A DNA stretch of 64,000 nt from CAWJNF01 sp963844235. GTDB lineage: Bacteria; Actinomycetota; Thermoleophilia; Gaiellales; Gaiellaceae. The DNA is taken from assembly GCA_963844235.1 (NCBI GenBank), contig CAWJNF010000005.1:62001-126000 (forward strand). The letters run 5' to 3'. Within the stretch, counting starts at the first letter, position 1, and the number at the start of each line of letters is the position of its first letter. The notes below the pieces were generated by a model. The model was not told where the DNA came from, searched no databases, and was given only the letters and a program-made list of their open reading frames with translations. A program made the translations under genes and the position numbers. Shown piece after piece: positions 32,259 to 40,471 of the stretch.

Positions 32259-33758
32259 ATGAGCACGGCATCCGACGACCTGCAGCTGACTTCCGCCGCT
32301 GCCAACGCCGCTCGCCCCGATCCCCGGCGGTGGTGGGCCCTGGCGCTCTTGTGCGGTGCGTTCTTCATGGTGATCCTCGACGCGGCAATCGTGAACGTGG
32401 CATTGCCGTCGATCCAGCAGGAGCTCGACTTCTCGCGCCAGGGCTTGCAGTGGGTGGTCAGCGCCTACGCTCTGACGTTCGCCGGCTTGCTTCTGCTGGG
32501 CGGCCGAGCGGCCGACCTCCTCGGGCGCCGGCGCATGCTCATGGTCGGTCTGGCTCTGTTCACGCTGGCCTCGCTGCTGTGCGGGTTGGCGTGGTCTGCC
32601 GAGGCGCTGATCGGAGCACGCGCGCTGCAGGGTGTCGGTGCCGCGATCATGACGCCGACGGCGCTGTCCATCATCACGACGACGTTTCAGGAGGGCTCGG
32701 AGCGCAACAAGGCGCTCGGGATCTGGGGCTCGCTGGGTGGCATCGGCGCCACCGCAGCGTGGCTGATCGGCGGCCCGCTCGTCGACGGCCCCGGCTGGGG
32801 ATGGATCTTCTTCATCAATGTCCCCCTGGGGATCGGCGCCTTGCTGCTCGTCCCGATGCTCATCAGCGAGAGTCGAGCCTCCACAGCTCGGCGGAGTTTC
32901 GACCCTGGGGGTGCGCTGACCGTCAGCGGCGGCCTGTTCCTGCTCGTCTACGCGCTCGTCGATGCGCCGGACGCCGGTTGGAGCAGCGCTCAGACGATCC
33001 TCCTGTTCGCCGGCTCCGCCGCGCTGCTGGGGATCTTCACGGCGATCGAAGCACGCCACTCCGCGCCGTTGCTACCGCTTCGCATCCTCCGCTCCCGCAC
33101 GCTCGTGGGCGCGAACGTGGCGATGCTCCTGTTCGGAGCGACGGCCTTCGGGATGCCGTTCGTACTCACTCTGTACGCGCAGCAGGTGTTGGGCTTCTCG
33201 GCGGTGAAGTTCGGTGCGACCTCCGTCGTGTTCCCGGTGATGGCGGCGATCGGGTCGATCCTGGGCCAGTCGATCGTGCTGCGGGTTGGCTTCCGGCCGG
33301 TCGCCTCCGTCGGGATGGCGCTGATGATCGGGGGCTGTGCCCTGCTCACCCAGGTCTCCGTGGACGGCACCTACTTCGGCGATCTCTTCCCTGCTCTGGT
33401 TCTCTTCGGGGCCGGGGTGGGCCTCGCCTTCGTGACGGCGACGATCGCGGCGCTCGCAGGAGTTCACGAGCGCGAAGCCGGGCTCGCGTCGGGCCTCAAC
33501 AACACCGCGTTCCAGATCGGTGCCGCCCTCGGCACAGCCATCGTGTCGACCGTGCTCGTCTCGAGAAGCGAGGCCTTCATGGCGGCCAATCCTGACGCCG
33601 ACCCGCTACTCGGGCTCACCGAGGGTTTCCAGTCAGGGTTCGCGGCGGCGATCGTCTTCCCCGCGCTCGGCCTGCTCGTCTCCCTGCTCCTGCTCGGCCG
33701 GCCGCCGCGTCCGGCCGAGCAGCCCTTCGAGGCGGTGCCGGCGCCGGTCAGAGACTGA
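32259..33758 (+). CDS. MFS drug exporter, DHA2 (EmrB/QacA) family
   Basis: The 499-residue protein has about 14 transmembrane helices. Motif A-like LLLGGRAADLLGRRRMLM lies between helices 2 and 3, motif B-like ARALQGVGAAIMTPTALSII follows, motif C region is GGIGATAAWLIGGPLVDGPGWGWIFFINVPLG, and DIVNVALPSIQ-type helix 1 reads DAAIVNVALPSIQQEL. Proton-driven efflux of hydrophobic compounds is expected. ATG 32259 follows AGGAGG. It is controlled, by inference, by the divergent HxlR protein. A strong hairpin follows. Confidence 0.92.
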   Translation: MSTASDDLQLTSAAANAARPDPRRWWALALLCGAFFMVILDAAIVNVALPSIQQELDFSRQGLQWVVSAYALTFAGLLLLGGRAADLLGRRRMLMVGLALFTLASLLCGLAWSAEALIGARALQGVGAAIMTPTALSIITTTFQEGSERNKALGIWGSLGGIGATAAWLIGGPLVDGPGWGWIFFINVPLGIGALLLVPMLISESRASTARRSFDPGGALTVSGGLFLLVYALVDAPDAGWSSAQTILLFAGSAALLGIFTAIEARHSAPLLPLRILRSRTLVGANVAMLLFGATAFGMPFVLTLYAQQVLGFSAVKFGATSVVFPVMAAIGSILGQSIVLRVGFRPVASVGMALMIGGCALLTQVSVDGTYFGDLFPALVLFGAGVGLAFVTATIAALAGVHEREAGLASGLNNTAFQIGAALGTAIVSTVLVSRSEAFMAANPDADPLLGLTEGFQSGFAAAIVFPALGLLVSLLLLGRPPRPAEQPFEAVPAPVRD

Positions 33759-33779
33759 GCTTCTCTCGCCAAGTACCTC

Positions 33780-33820
33780 CCGGGTGGGCGGCACTGCGCT
33801 GCGCGGCGCCGCCCACCCGG
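33780..33820 (+). terminator. Terminator hairpin after the MFS gene
   Basis: CCGGGTGGGCGGC (33780-33792) / GCCGCCCACCCGG (33808-33820): a 13-bp perfect stem, 15-nt loop, 22 bp after the stop. No U-run follows, as is common in GC-rich actinobacteria. Confidence 0.65.
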
Positions 33821-33875
33821 ACGGGGACACCGCCGCTGCCGGCGCCGCCGCCGCCTGCCAAGCGACAATCAGCAG

Positions 33876-34904
33876 ATGCGCATCCTGCTCGTCTCGCAGA
33901 TGTACCCGGGCCCCGCCGACCCGGATCTCGGCATCTTCGTCGCCGGGCTCGAGCGCGAGCTGGTCGCGCAAGGCCACGAGCTCGAGCGCGCCGTGATCGA
34001 CCACCGCGGCGGTTCGCGGACGAAGTACGTCCGTCTGGGCGCCGAGGCCGTCCGCGTGGCCTGGCGATTCCAGCCTGACGTCGTCTACGCGCATTTCCTC
34101 GCCCCGGCCGGGGCGCTCGCCGCGCTCGCGTCCCTCGCCGGGATGGCGCCGCTCGTGGTGACGGCGCACGGACGGGACGTCCGCAACATCGGGGCCATCC
34201 CGGGGGTATGGCAGGCGACCCGTGCCGCGTGTCGGCGCGCCGGCGCGGTGATCGCGGTCTCGGACTACCTGCGCCGGGAGCTTCTCGCCAAGCTGCCTGA
34301 GCTCGACGGCAAGATCGAAGTCGTCAACTGTGGCGTCGACCTCAGGCGCTTTCGCGCTCGCGATCCCGAGGAAGCGCGGCGCGCCGTCGGCTGGGACGGC
34401 GAGGGGCCTCGCTTCCTCTTCGTGGGCACCCTCGACGATCGTAAGAACCCGCTTCGCCTCGCAGCCGCGCGCGAGCGTCTCGGCGAGGGGCAGCTGGCAC
34501 TGATCGGTGACGGCCCCCTGCTTCCGAAGCTCGCAGGGCGGGAGGGGATTCGCCTCGTCGGCCGCGTTCCGCACCCACGCGTCGCCGACTGGATCGCGGC
34601 GTGCGACGTGCTCGTGCAGCCCAGCCTCGTCGAGCCGTTCGGGCAGGCCATTCTCGAGGCGATGGCGAGCGAGCGCAGCGTCGTCGCGACGCGGGTCGGC
34701 GGCCCGCCCGAGTTCGTGGTGCCCGAGGCGGGCGTCCTCGTCGACCCGCTGAGCGTGGACTCGATCGCGGACGGCCTGCGCCGAGCCGCCGAGCTGCCGT
34801 CCCCCAACGCGGCCGCGCGGCGTGCCGCGGAGAAGCACGACGTGCGCGCGCAGGCGCGTAAGGTGGCCGCCGTGCTCGAGCGGGCCGTCCGAAAGAGCCG
34901 ATGA
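33876..34904 (+). CDS. Glycosyltransferase family 4 protein
   Basis: The 342-residue GT-B protein. N-terminal acceptor domain: MRILLVSQMYPGPADPDLGIFVAGLERELVAQGHE and VVTAHGRDVRN. C-terminal nucleotide-sugar domain: FLFVGTLDDRKNPLRLAAA, RLVGRVPHPRVADWIAACDVLVQPSLVEPFGQAILEAMA, with the E-x7-E motif, and GGPPEFVVPEAG. It transfers a sugar to a cell-envelope acceptor; donor unknown. The stop overlaps the next start (ATGA at 34901-34904). Confidence 0.88.
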   Translation: MRILLVSQMYPGPADPDLGIFVAGLERELVAQGHELERAVIDHRGGSRTKYVRLGAEAVRVAWRFQPDVVYAHFLAPAGALAALASLAGMAPLVVTAHGRDVRNIGAIPGVWQATRAACRRAGAVIAVSDYLRRELLAKLPELDGKIEVVNCGVDLRRFRARDPEEARRAVGWDGEGPRFLFVGTLDDRKNPLRLAAARERLGEGQLALIGDGPLLPKLAGREGIRLVGRVPHPRVADWIAACDVLVQPSLVEPFGQAILEAMASERSVVATRVGGPPEFVVPEAGVLVDPLSVDSIADGLRRAAELPSPNAAARRAAEKHDVRAQARKVAAVLERAVRKSR

Positions 34905-35866
34905 CGGCGGGACACGAGCACGTCGGCCGTGGGCATGACCACGCCGGCCACGATCTGCCCGGGCACGGCCATTCGCACGGGCTGCGCGGCGTCCGGAACG
35001 TTCGCATTCTCGCTATCTCGCTCGGGCTGGTGCTCGCGACCATGGCCGCCGAGGTCGTGGCAGGCGCCGTCGCCGGCTCGCTCGCGCTGCTCGCCGACGC
35101 CGGCCACATGCTCACCGACGCGGTTGCGCTCGGCCTTGCGCTATTCGCGTCGTGGGCTGCTGCGAAACCGCCGCGAGGCCGCTACACGTTCGGCTTCAAG
35201 CGCGCCGAGATCCTGGCGGCGCAGGCGAACGGCCTCGTCCTGGCGGGCCTCGCCGTCTGGATCCTCGTGGAGGGCGTCCGCCGGCTGATCGACCCTTCCG
35301 AGGTTCGCGCCGAGCTCATGGGCTGGGTCGCGCTCGCCGGAGTTCTCGTCAGCATCGCGATCTCCGCCCTGCTTGCCCGCGCGCAGGGCGAGAGCCTGAA
35401 CATGAGAGCCGCCTACCTGCACGTCGTGCTCGACGTCGTCGCCTTCGCGGGCACGGGGATCGCCGCCGCGCTGATCGTCCTGACCGGATGGGACCGGTTC
35501 GATCCCATCGCTTCGATGCTCGTCGCCGTGCTGCTCGCCCGCGGAAGCTACGAGCTCCTGAGGGAGACGACGCAGATCTTCCTCGAGGGGGCGCCCTCGT
35601 CCGCGCCGCCGGAGGCGGTGGGCCGCTCGATCGCGGCGCACCCCGGCGTCGTCGAGACGCACGACCTCCACGTCTGGACGGTCACGAGCGGTTTCCCGGC
35701 GCTGTCCGCCCACGTCCTCGTCGAGCCCCGCGCCGACTGTCACCGCATCCGTCTCGAGCTCGAGGCGATGCTGCGCGACCGCTACGGGCTCGAGCATACG
35801 ACGCTCCAGGTGGAGCATGTGGGCGCTACCAGCGGGCTCGAGATCCGCTCCAGCCAGCGCCCGTGA
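34901..35866 (+). CDS. Cation diffusion facilitator (CzcD/ZitB-like zinc exporter)
   Basis: The 321-residue protein has a His-rich cytoplasmic N-terminus (GHEHVGRGHDHAGHDLPGHGHSHG), six transmembrane helices with the metal sites DAGHMLTDAVAL (HxxxD) and AAYLHVVLDVVAF (HxxxD), and a C-terminal cytoplasmic ferredoxin-like domain (PGVVETHDLHVWTVTSGFPALSAHVLV). It exports Zn2+ or related divalent ions by proton antiport. It is coupled by a 4-bp overlap to the glycosyltransferase. The 42-bp repeat lies 40 bp downstream. Confidence 0.92.
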   Translation: MTAGHEHVGRGHDHAGHDLPGHGHSHGLRGVRNVRILAISLGLVLATMAAEVVAGAVAGSLALLADAGHMLTDAVALGLALFASWAAAKPPRGRYTFGFKRAEILAAQANGLVLAGLAVWILVEGVRRLIDPSEVRAELMGWVALAGVLVSIAISALLARAQGESLNMRAAYLHVVLDVVAFAGTGIAAALIVLTGWDRFDPIASMLVAVLLARGSYELLRETTQIFLEGAPSSAPPEAVGRSIAAHPGVVETHDLHVWTVTSGFPALSAHVLVEPRADCHRIRLELEAMLRDRYGLEHTTLQVEHVGATSGLEIRSSQRP

Positions 35867-35906
35867 CGCTTTCGTCACACTCGCGCGCACGAATCGGCAC
35901 GGTCAG

Positions 35907-35948
35907 TCACACACGTGTAGGGGGTCTGACCCCATGGGTCAGACCCCT
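35907..35948. repeat. 42-bp dispersed palindromic repeat, copy 2
   Basis: Identical to 17816-17857 and in the same orientation, with the GGGGTCTGACCC-CAT-GGGTCAGACCCC core. Here it follows the CDF gene and precedes secG. Confidence 0.8.
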
Positions 35949-36007
35949 CGACGCTCTGCGAGCGTGGGAGGTCGGTCAAAGCCGCTCCAGTAGCTATCCT
36001 TTGGGCC

Positions 36008-36226
36008 TTGCTCGCCGCCGTTGCAGTTCTGTGCGTCCTCCTCGCGATCGCGCTCATCGTGCTCGTGCTCATGCACTCGGGTCGCGACACAGGATTCGGT
36101 GGGATGGGGTTCACCCCGTTCTCTCACGGAGGCCAGCACATCGTCGAGCGCAACCTGACGCGGCTTACCGTCGTCGTGGCGATCGCGTTCGTTGTGACGA
36201 CGATCGGGCTCTACTACTTGCTCTGA
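36008..36226 (+). CDS. secG: Preprotein translocase subunit SecG
   Basis: The 72-residue protein has two transmembrane helices (VAVLCVLLAIALIVLVLMHSG and LTVVVAIAFVVTTIGLYYLL) separated by the glycine-rich loop GRDTGFGGMGFTPF, the SecG pattern. It is an accessory subunit of the SecYEG channel. A TTG start at 36008 is required and has no clear ribosome binding site. In many actinobacteria secG follows tpiA; here it stands alone between repeats. Confidence 0.82.
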   Translation: MLAAVAVLCVLLAIALIVLVLMHSGRDTGFGGMGFTPFSHGGQHIVERNLTRLTVVVAIAFVVTTIGLYYLL

Positions 36227-36244
36227 GCCTGCCTTGGCGCCGGC

Positions 36245-36311
36245 GGGCCGGATGCGATCCGGCCCCTACGGATCGCGGGAGCTGGGGCCGTTTGAGATCC
36301 GGTCCCTACGG
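36245..36311. repeat. Tandem GGGCCGGA palindromic repeats after secG
   Basis: Copy one: GGGCCGGAT (36245-36253), GCG, ATCCGGCCC (36257-36265), then CCTACGG. A degenerate second copy follows (GGGGCCGTTTGAGATCCGGTCCCTACGG, about 36284-36311), running into the 3' end of the next minus-strand gene. Same family as 28024, 58139 and 59099. Confidence 0.65.
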
Positions 36312-36854
36312 GTGTGGGCGGCGAGGCGCGAGCGCCGCCGTGAGCTGGCGATCCGTCGAGGCGTTCACGAGCTCGACCGGGACGCCGTAGTCGCGCAGCC
36401 CGCGGGCCACTGTCTCGGCCGGGAGCGCCGACCGGGCGGCATGACGCCAGCGTCCCCGGTACCCGGATGGGACGTAGAGCGCGTCCGGGTAGCCGTACGA
36501 GGCGCGCCAGCCCGCTTCCGCCTCGACCACGCGTCCCCACAACGTCACCCGGCCGACCACCCGGTGCACCGTGTCGGCCCTACGGCTGACGCCACGCGAG
36601 TACGCGAGGGTGTGCGCGACCGTTCGCGTCGCGTACAGGCCGCAGGTGCACTCCTCGGCAGGTGCCGTGTGCGGAGCCAGAGCTCCCGGGCTCGCGACCC
36701 AGCTCCGCCGGCACGTCGCGGTCGCCTCGCAGCGCGGGAGCCAGATCGACCAGAACGCGAGCGAGCACAGGCGTAGGGCTCCGTCGAGCTCCACGACGTC
36801 CCAAACGCGCCAGCCGACGACCGGATCGATCGAGTCGGGGACGATGTCACGCAT
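36306..36854 (-). CDS. Conserved hypothetical protein with Cys-containing N-half
   Basis: The start is taken at ATG 36854 (MRDIVPDSIDPVVGWRVWDV); the frame extends upstream without protein character. 182 residues. It contains VVGWRVW, several Cys (CSLAFW, PRCEATATC, EECTCGLYA) and HTAP, a pattern I associate with small uncharacterised actinobacterial proteins. The Cys/His content suggests a metal-binding module but no known fold can be named. No signal peptide. Its function is unknown. Confidence 0.6.
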   Translation of the reverse strand: MRDIVPDSIDPVVGWRVWDVVELDGALRLCSLAFWSIWLPRCEATATCRRSWVASPGALAPHTAPAEECTCGLYATRTVAHTLAYSRGVSRRADTVHRVVGRVTLWGRVVEAEAGWRASYGYPDALYVPSGYRGRWRHAARSALPAETVARGLRDYGVPVELVNASTDRQLTAALAPRRPHP

Positions 36855-36906
36855 CACGGCAAACTGTAGGTGCCGGCGACTCCGACCCCTACAGTTGCAG
36901 GGGCTC

Positions 36907-39168
36907 TCAGCCGCCGCGTTGCAGCACGAGGCGCTCACCGCCGGGTTGGGTGACGTCCTCGGCCGCGACCCACAGGCGATAGGGGGCGTACTGGAGGATC
37001 TGCTCGGTCGGCTCGTCGTACGTCACGATCGCAGCGACGACGTCGTAGCCCTCGTCGAGCACTCGACGAAGAGCTGCCCCGCCCAGGCGGCCCTCGAAGC
37101 TCGGCTTCAGCTTCAGCCGGTGGATGAACGCGTGCCGCGGCCGGTCCGAGCGGTAGCCCACCAGCTGGACCGTGAACCCGGTCACCCTGGTCGGTCGCAC
37201 CTGGGATGTCGAGCGGAAGCCGTCGAGCGAGCTACCGTCCGAGATGGACTGGTCGCCGACGCTCACGTCGTCGATCCACCAGCCGGGCAGGTCCACGCCG
37301 GAGTCGGTCACGTAGCGGAAGGCGACGAGGATCGTCTCGCCTCTGTACGAGGAGAGGTCCCACCGGCTGTCCACCCAACTCGCCTCCTCGCCGCCGCCCG
37401 AGATCCCGGTGAGCCCTGGGAGGTTCTCGACCACGGTAGGAATGGCGCCGGGGTCGTACTCGTCGGTCGTCAGGTCACTCGCAAGGCTCCTGAACGTCTC
37501 GCCACCGTCGGTCGAGACCTGGACGAAGCCGTAGTCCCATAGGACCTCCGTGTCGTAACGCGTCTCGAATCTGAGCGTCGGCTGCGCCTCGGGAACCGTC
37601 ACCTCGAAGATGATCGCCCGGTCCAAGTTCGAGCCCGAGCCCGAGTGGAGGGCGGGATCGCCCTCGTGCCCGGGCGGGCTGGGGTCGACCTCCCACTCGA
37701 CCGGCAGCGTCGGGAGCGTCTCGGCCCCGTCGAACGCGATCGAGCGGATCTGGCTCGCCCGCAGGTAGTTTCCGGCACCGCCGCGCAGACGCACGTAGTC
37801 GGAGCCGTTGGGCGGTGCGCCGGCATCTGCGTAGGCGTCGTCCGCGTCCCAGTTGATCGCCGCGTCGATCCCGCTCGCCCGGTAGCGACCGTAAGGGCCG
37901 CCGTTGAGGGACCAGCCGCGATCCACCACGCTGTCGAGCGCGAGCGTCGCGGCCCAGTCGTGCAGGACCTCGCGCGCAGCACGCTGGGACGCGCCTTCCC
38001 GGCGCAGCACTGCTCGCAGGGACGGCAGCCCGTTCGCGTCGTCGACGTGGAGAGCCGACAGCACGCCGGGCCCTCGCTGTGTCGCGAGGTAGACCATGAG
38101 CGCCTGGGCGGCGCCGTAGTCGCAGGAGAGCTCGGAGTCGCCCTGGTCTCCCCATAGGGTAAGCGAGTTCTCCGGCCCGCCCAGCCCGGTGAGGCCGGGC
38201 TCGCCCATGTTGCCGAGCAGGCACTGGATCTCGAAGCTGAAGCCGACGTCGCCGATTGGCTTCTCGAGGTCGAAGTAGCCGAGCAGCCACTCCGCGTACA
38301 TCGAAAGCCCCTCGTTCATCCACGTCGTCTCGTCGGGGTCGGTGTAGTTGTGCAGCAGGTGCTGGTACTCGTGCGCGAAGGTCGCCTCGAAGAGGTACGG
38401 GATTGCCGGCCGGTCGAGGCAGGGATTGTCCGGGAACGGTTCGTTTGGCGGGCTGGCGCCGAGGCGGTGGAGCCAGTCGAACGCGTCCACCGTCATCACG
38501 TTGCGGTCGGCCAGCTCGTTGAACACGGAGTAGAAGAAGCCGATGATGTACCCGTACCCGCTCTGATCGTTCGGGTCGTAGAAGTTGTCGTCGCGGACGT
38601 TGTCGACGAGCACGACGACGTTGTCGCCTTCCCCGGCCCAGTAGCCGTCTGGAAGCCCGACGTCCGCGGTCAGCGCGAGGCTGCCGTCTCTGGCGGGAGC
38701 GACGCTGAACGCTTCGCTTTCGGCCGGCAGGATTCTGCGCTCGAACTCGCGGATCATGGCCTGGATCTGGTCGTCCTTCACGTCGACGCTGTCGTTGCGA
38801 CAGTCGCCGGCCGGGAACTGCGTGCCCGTCGAGACCTCGTCCGAGTCGCTTGCCACCCAGACTTCGATGTGGTCGCCGATCGCACGCAGCGTGTAGTTCT
38901 TCAGGTAGATCGTCCCGAGCACGTCGTCCGTCGCGAACCACATGCGTTCGTCGCCGACCGCGGCCACCGGCGCCGTTCCGTGCACCGCCCGCGCGGCGGC
39001 CCGGGCCGTCGCCCTCGTCCCGGGGGCAAACGGAAGCGTCTTGCCACCGTTGTAGTCGGCGCCGGTATCGACTGCTGTGCCGGCTCCGACGAGCGAGCCG
39101 GCGTGCGCCGAGCCTGCAACGGCAAGCGCTGCGACCGCGGCAGCAACGAGGAGTCGCACTGCCCTCAT
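36907..39168 (-). CDS. Secreted immune inhibitor A-like (M6) metalloprotease
   Basis: 753 residues with a signal peptide (MRAVRLLVAAAVAALAVAGSAHA). The catalytic zinc motif is HEYQHLLH (His266, Glu267, His270) with a likely third ligand Glu286 in WMNEGLSMYAEWL. A long C-terminal region includes two beta-sandwich or MAM-like carbohydrate/protein-binding segments (LRFETRYDTEVLWDYGFVQVSTDGG and ILVAFRYVTDSGVDLPGWWIDDVSV), as in InhA-type M6 peptidases. It would degrade extracellular proteins. The stretch just ahead of the ATG holds GAAGGGG at suitable spacing. It stands alone in minus orientation. Confidence 0.85.
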   Translation of the reverse strand: MRAVRLLVAAAVAALAVAGSAHAGSLVGAGTAVDTGADYNGGKTLPFAPGTRATARAAARAVHGTAPVAAVGDERMWFATDDVLGTIYLKNYTLRAIGDHIEVWVASDSDEVSTGTQFPAGDCRNDSVDVKDDQIQAMIREFERRILPAESEAFSVAPARDGSLALTADVGLPDGYWAGEGDNVVVLVDNVRDDNFYDPNDQSGYGYIIGFFYSVFNELADRNVMTVDAFDWLHRLGASPPNEPFPDNPCLDRPAIPYLFEATFAHEYQHLLHNYTDPDETTWMNEGLSMYAEWLLGYFDLEKPIGDVGFSFEIQCLLGNMGEPGLTGLGGPENSLTLWGDQGDSELSCDYGAAQALMVYLATQRGPGVLSALHVDDANGLPSLRAVLRREGASQRAAREVLHDWAATLALDSVVDRGWSLNGGPYGRYRASGIDAAINWDADDAYADAGAPPNGSDYVRLRGGAGNYLRASQIRSIAFDGAETLPTLPVEWEVDPSPPGHEGDPALHSGSGSNLDRAIIFEVTVPEAQPTLRFETRYDTEVLWDYGFVQVSTDGGETFRSLASDLTTDEYDPGAIPTVVENLPGLTGISGGGEEASWVDSRWDLSSYRGETILVAFRYVTDSGVDLPGWWIDDVSVGDQSISDGSSLDGFRSTSQVRPTRVTGFTVQLVGYRSDRPRHAFIHRLKLKPSFEGRLGGAALRRVLDEGYDVVAAIVTYDEPTEQILQYAPYRLWVAAEDVTQPGGERLVLQRGG

Positions 39169-39254
39169 GTCCCCTTCTTCGGCTGTCCTTCCGGGCGCGC
39201 TCCACCCTCCCAGGTGTCACGCCGGCGACATCCTCGGCGTTGCCTACGAGGAAG

Positions 39255-40394
39255 TCAAGCGCCGCGGGCGAGCCTGTAGATCGTGCCCTCGTGACTCACC
39301 AGGAAGAGCTGACCGGCGGGGCCTTCGCCGAACGAGCTCAGCGCCTCCACCCGGAAGCTGTGGCTGCGCACGTCGGTCGCCTCGCCGCCTCGCACGACCA
39401 GACTCCAGACGGTCCCGGAGCAGAAGTCGCCGAAGAAGTACCTACCCTCGGCGGCCGGTATGCGCGATCCGCGGTAGACGTAGCCGCCCGTCACGGAGCA
39501 ACCGGCGCTGTGGGAGTACTCGTGGATCGGGAAGACGAGCTCGCCGCCACCCTGATCAGCGTCCTCGAACTCGTGGTCGCCCTCGTACAGGTCCCAACCG
39601 TAGTTCTCGAGGCCGGGGCTCGGTCGGGGCGTGTAGTCGATCTCCTCGTACTCGTTCTGGCCCACGTCTCCGATGTAGAGCGCGCCGGTGCGTCGGTCGA
39701 AGCTGAAGCGCCAGGGATTTCGGAGGCCGAGGCCGACGATCTGCCAGTCGAGACGCGCCTTGCTGACGTCGGCCCTCAGCAGCTTGCCGAGGCGCGAGGA
39801 GAGGTTCTGGGCCCTGTCCTCGGGATCGGCACGGGAGCCCCCATCGCCCATCCCGACGTAGAGAAACCCGTCGGGACCGAACTGGAGCTGCCCGCCGTTG
39901 TGGTTCGCATACGGCTGGTCGACGAACAGGAGCTCGCGCACCTGCTGCGGGCTGCGGCCCGGCCGCGCTCGGTACTCGACGACGCGGGTGTCGCCGCTCG
40001 AGTCCGTGTAGTTCACGTAGAAGAGCCGGTTGTCGGCGTAGCTCGGATGGAACGCCATCGAGAGGAGGCCCTGCTCGCCCCGGTCATCGGTGAGGCCCTG
40101 GATGTCGAGGAACGGGGTCGAGAGGACGCGTCCCCGCTCGACGATGCGGATGCGGCCGATCTGCTCGACGACGTAAATCCGCCTCGGCTGGCTCGGCGTC
40201 GTGGCGACGTAGACGGGGTGCTCGAAGCCTTTGGCCACGGTGACCAGGCGCAGGCTCGGCTCGCCGGTGGCCGATCCCGGCGCCGCCGTCCCGTCAGCGG
40301 AGCCGTCGCTCCCTCCTCTGTTGGCCGGGGCCTGGCTCGCGCCACAGGCCGCGAGGACAGCGGCCAGCACTCCGATGCCGAGCAGCTTCAGCAT
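39255..40394 (-). CDS. PQQ-type sugar/sorbosone dehydrogenase lipoprotein
   Basis: The 379-residue protein has a lipoprotein signal (MLKLLGIGVLAAVLAAC, lipobox LAAC, Cys17), a short Gly/Ser linker and a six-bladed beta-propeller. Family motifs are FEHPVYVATTPSQPRRIYVVEQIG, GEQGLLSMAFHPSYADNRLFYVNY (catalytic His region), YANHNGGQLQFGPDGFLYVGMGDGG, NPWRFSFDR and YGWDLYEGDHEF. It would oxidise sugars outside the membrane with PQQ as cofactor. No PQQ synthesis genes are in the window. It could donate electrons to cupredoxins such as the one at 16.5 kb (inference). Confidence 0.87.
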   Translation of the reverse strand: MLKLLGIGVLAAVLAACGASQAPANRGGSDGSADGTAAPGSATGEPSLRLVTVAKGFEHPVYVATTPSQPRRIYVVEQIGRIRIVERGRVLSTPFLDIQGLTDDRGEQGLLSMAFHPSYADNRLFYVNYTDSSGDTRVVEYRARPGRSPQQVRELLFVDQPYANHNGGQLQFGPDGFLYVGMGDGGSRADPEDRAQNLSSRLGKLLRADVSKARLDWQIVGLGLRNPWRFSFDRRTGALYIGDVGQNEYEEIDYTPRPSPGLENYGWDLYEGDHEFEDADQGGGELVFPIHEYSHSAGCSVTGGYVYRGSRIPAAEGRYFFGDFCSGTVWSLVVRGGEATDVRSHSFRVEALSSFGEGPAGQLFLVSHEGTIYRLARGA

Positions 40395-40471
40395 TTTTCC
40401 TCCGTATCGGCCGGGGGGTCAGCCCCTCACGGTAGCGGCGAGGCTTTGGCTCTTTGTAAGGAACCGTCGGC

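Noticed and set aside
17816..35948. The two 42-bp repeats as ends of a composite transposon
   Set aside because: They are in direct orientation, internally palindromic, and enclose 18 kb of core genes (gltX, cysS, pta, lspA) with no transposase.
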